From Rikenellaceae bacterium (GTDB lineage: Bacteria > Bacteroidota > Bacteroidia > Bacteroidales > UBA932): 64,000 nt of DNA. Location: assembly GCA_900769885.1 (NCBI GenBank), contig CAAGIG010000087.1:13746-77745 (forward strand), read 5' to 3'. The notes beneath the pieces were generated by a model. That model saw nothing but the letters and a program-made list of their open reading frames with translations. It was not told the DNA's origin and searched no databases. Every line of letters begins with the position of its first letter. Positions within the stretch are counted from its first letter, which is position 1. This document shows positions 63,611 through 64,000 of this stretch, piece by piece. Made by a program: the position numbers and the translations under genes.

Positions 63611-64000
63611 ATGAAAAGAATACTAAATTTTATCGTTTCCATTGTCGCACTGTCGGTTATCGGCAGCTGTAACCTTTTCCAAGGTAAAACCAATCTATAT
63701 GACTTTGAAGTGATGGCTCAGAAAAATCAGCCACTACCTTTGAGCCAATACAAAGGTAAAGTGGTGCTAATTGTAAATACCGCCAGCAAATGCGGATTCA
63801 CATTTCAATACCAGGACCTTCAAAGACTGTATGACAAATATAATTCAAAGGGATTTGAAATCCTGGACTTCCCTTGTGACCAGTTCGGAGGCCAATCACC
63901 TGAAAGCGATGAACAGACCACAGCTTTCTGCCAATTGAACTACGGAACCACATTCGCACAACTTCAGCAGATTGAGGTCAATGGAGAGAACGAATCTCCT
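63611..64000 (+). CDS. Glutathione peroxidase family lipoprotein, N-terminal part (truncated by window edge)
   Basis: The first 130 codons. An N-terminal lipoprotein signal (IVSIVALSVIGSC, lipid Cys at residue 20) precedes a GPx thioredoxin fold (from residue ~29). The peroxidatic residue is Cys rather than selenocysteine, in NTASKCGFT, and Gln of the catalytic set is in FPCDQFGGQ (Asn of the usual C-N-Q is Asp). The downstream W-N motif lies beyond the window. Such proteins are thiol peroxidases; the signal implies action outside the cytoplasm. Probably co-transcribed with the preceding lipoprotein. Confidence 0.88.
   Translation, partial: MKRILNFIVSIVALSVIGSCNLFQGKTNLYDFEVMAQKNQPLPLSQYKGKVVLIVNTASKCGFTFQYQDLQRLYDKYNSKGFEILDFPCDQFGGQSPESDEQTTAFCQLNYGTTFAQLQQIEVNGENESP

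Noticed and set aside
1..64000. Mobile elements, prophage, toxin-antitoxin or defence system
   Set aside because: No transposase, integrase, restriction, Cas or recognisable toxin motif is present, and gene order and composition look like ordinary chromosome.

Overview
The window reads as chromosomal DNA of a member of the Bacteroidota, most likely the order Bacteroidales (family not resolvable from this window). The grounds are the repeated -7 promoter element TAnnTTTG, the absence of strong Shine-Dalgarno sites, families largely confined to this phylum (GSCFA, DUF4270, DUF4294, DUF3098, a short GT5 'glycogen synthase', SDR-type threonine dehydrogenase), and several secreted lipoproteins with BACON, Ig-like or Fn3-like domains. 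Coding density is very high: most gaps are under 30 bp, several convergent pairs overlap at their 3' ends, and only one gene-free stretch exceeds 300 bp. I see no insertion sequence, prophage, integrase or CRISPR array.

Layout. 1-788: 5' end of glyA and a TrmH-type RNA methyltransferase. 763-8782 (minus): dnaB, a DUF3108 protein, rseC and the full Rnf ion-pumping ferredoxin:NAD oxidoreductase set in the order rnfB-C-D-G-E-A, ending in a small TPR protein. 8803-12829 (minus): a transcription unit with a visible promoter and terminator, carrying two membrane-anchored M23 peptidases, a MerR-like regulator, a Nif3-family protein and a coiled-coil zinc-ribbon protein. 12812-21863 (minus): threonine dehydrogenase, tgt, an LptF/G permease, alaS, an ORF joining a second LptF/G permease in frame to methionyl-tRNA formyltransferase, and thiamine pyrophosphokinase. 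21885-25012: GSCFA protein, a GATE-domain membrane protein and an outer-membrane porin.

25023-35757 (minus): a ribosomal protein operon running rplP-rpmC-rpsQ-rplN-rplX-rplE-rpsN-rpsH-rplF-rplR-rpsE-rpmD-rplO-secY-map-infA-rpmJ-rpsM-rpsK-rpsD-rpoA-rplQ. The usual upstream half (rpsJ, rplC, rplD, rplW, rplB, rpsS, rplV, rpsC) is absent, and a good Bacteroidetes promoter lies just upstream of rplP. 35943-43850: DUF4294 protein, LpxH-like hydrolase, UppP, DUF3098, an FtsX-like protein, GT5, DUF4270 lipoprotein, fabF/acpP and purN. 43868-50393: a beta-helix lipoprotein, a small lipoprotein, tRNA-Leu(TAA), an orphan NifX-like protein and a 1167-residue lipoprotein built from about seven ~140-residue modules. 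50537-56757 (minus): a six-gene ABC-2 exporter (TolC, HlyD, two ATPases, two permeases) resembling YbhGFSR with YbhF split. 56787-64000: MATE transporter, HAD hydrolase, an unrecognised conserved-looking protein, a short Smr protein, an MFS transporter, a 797-residue lipoprotein and the start of a lipoprotein-type glutathione peroxidase.

Most of the window is housekeeping. The parts most worth a second look are the lptG-fmt junction (an A6 tract beside a hidden TGATG stop/start), the rplP-first ribosomal operon, the modular 1167-residue lipoprotein, the tRNA-guanine transglycosylase lacking its zinc cysteines, and several promoters that almost touch their start codons.
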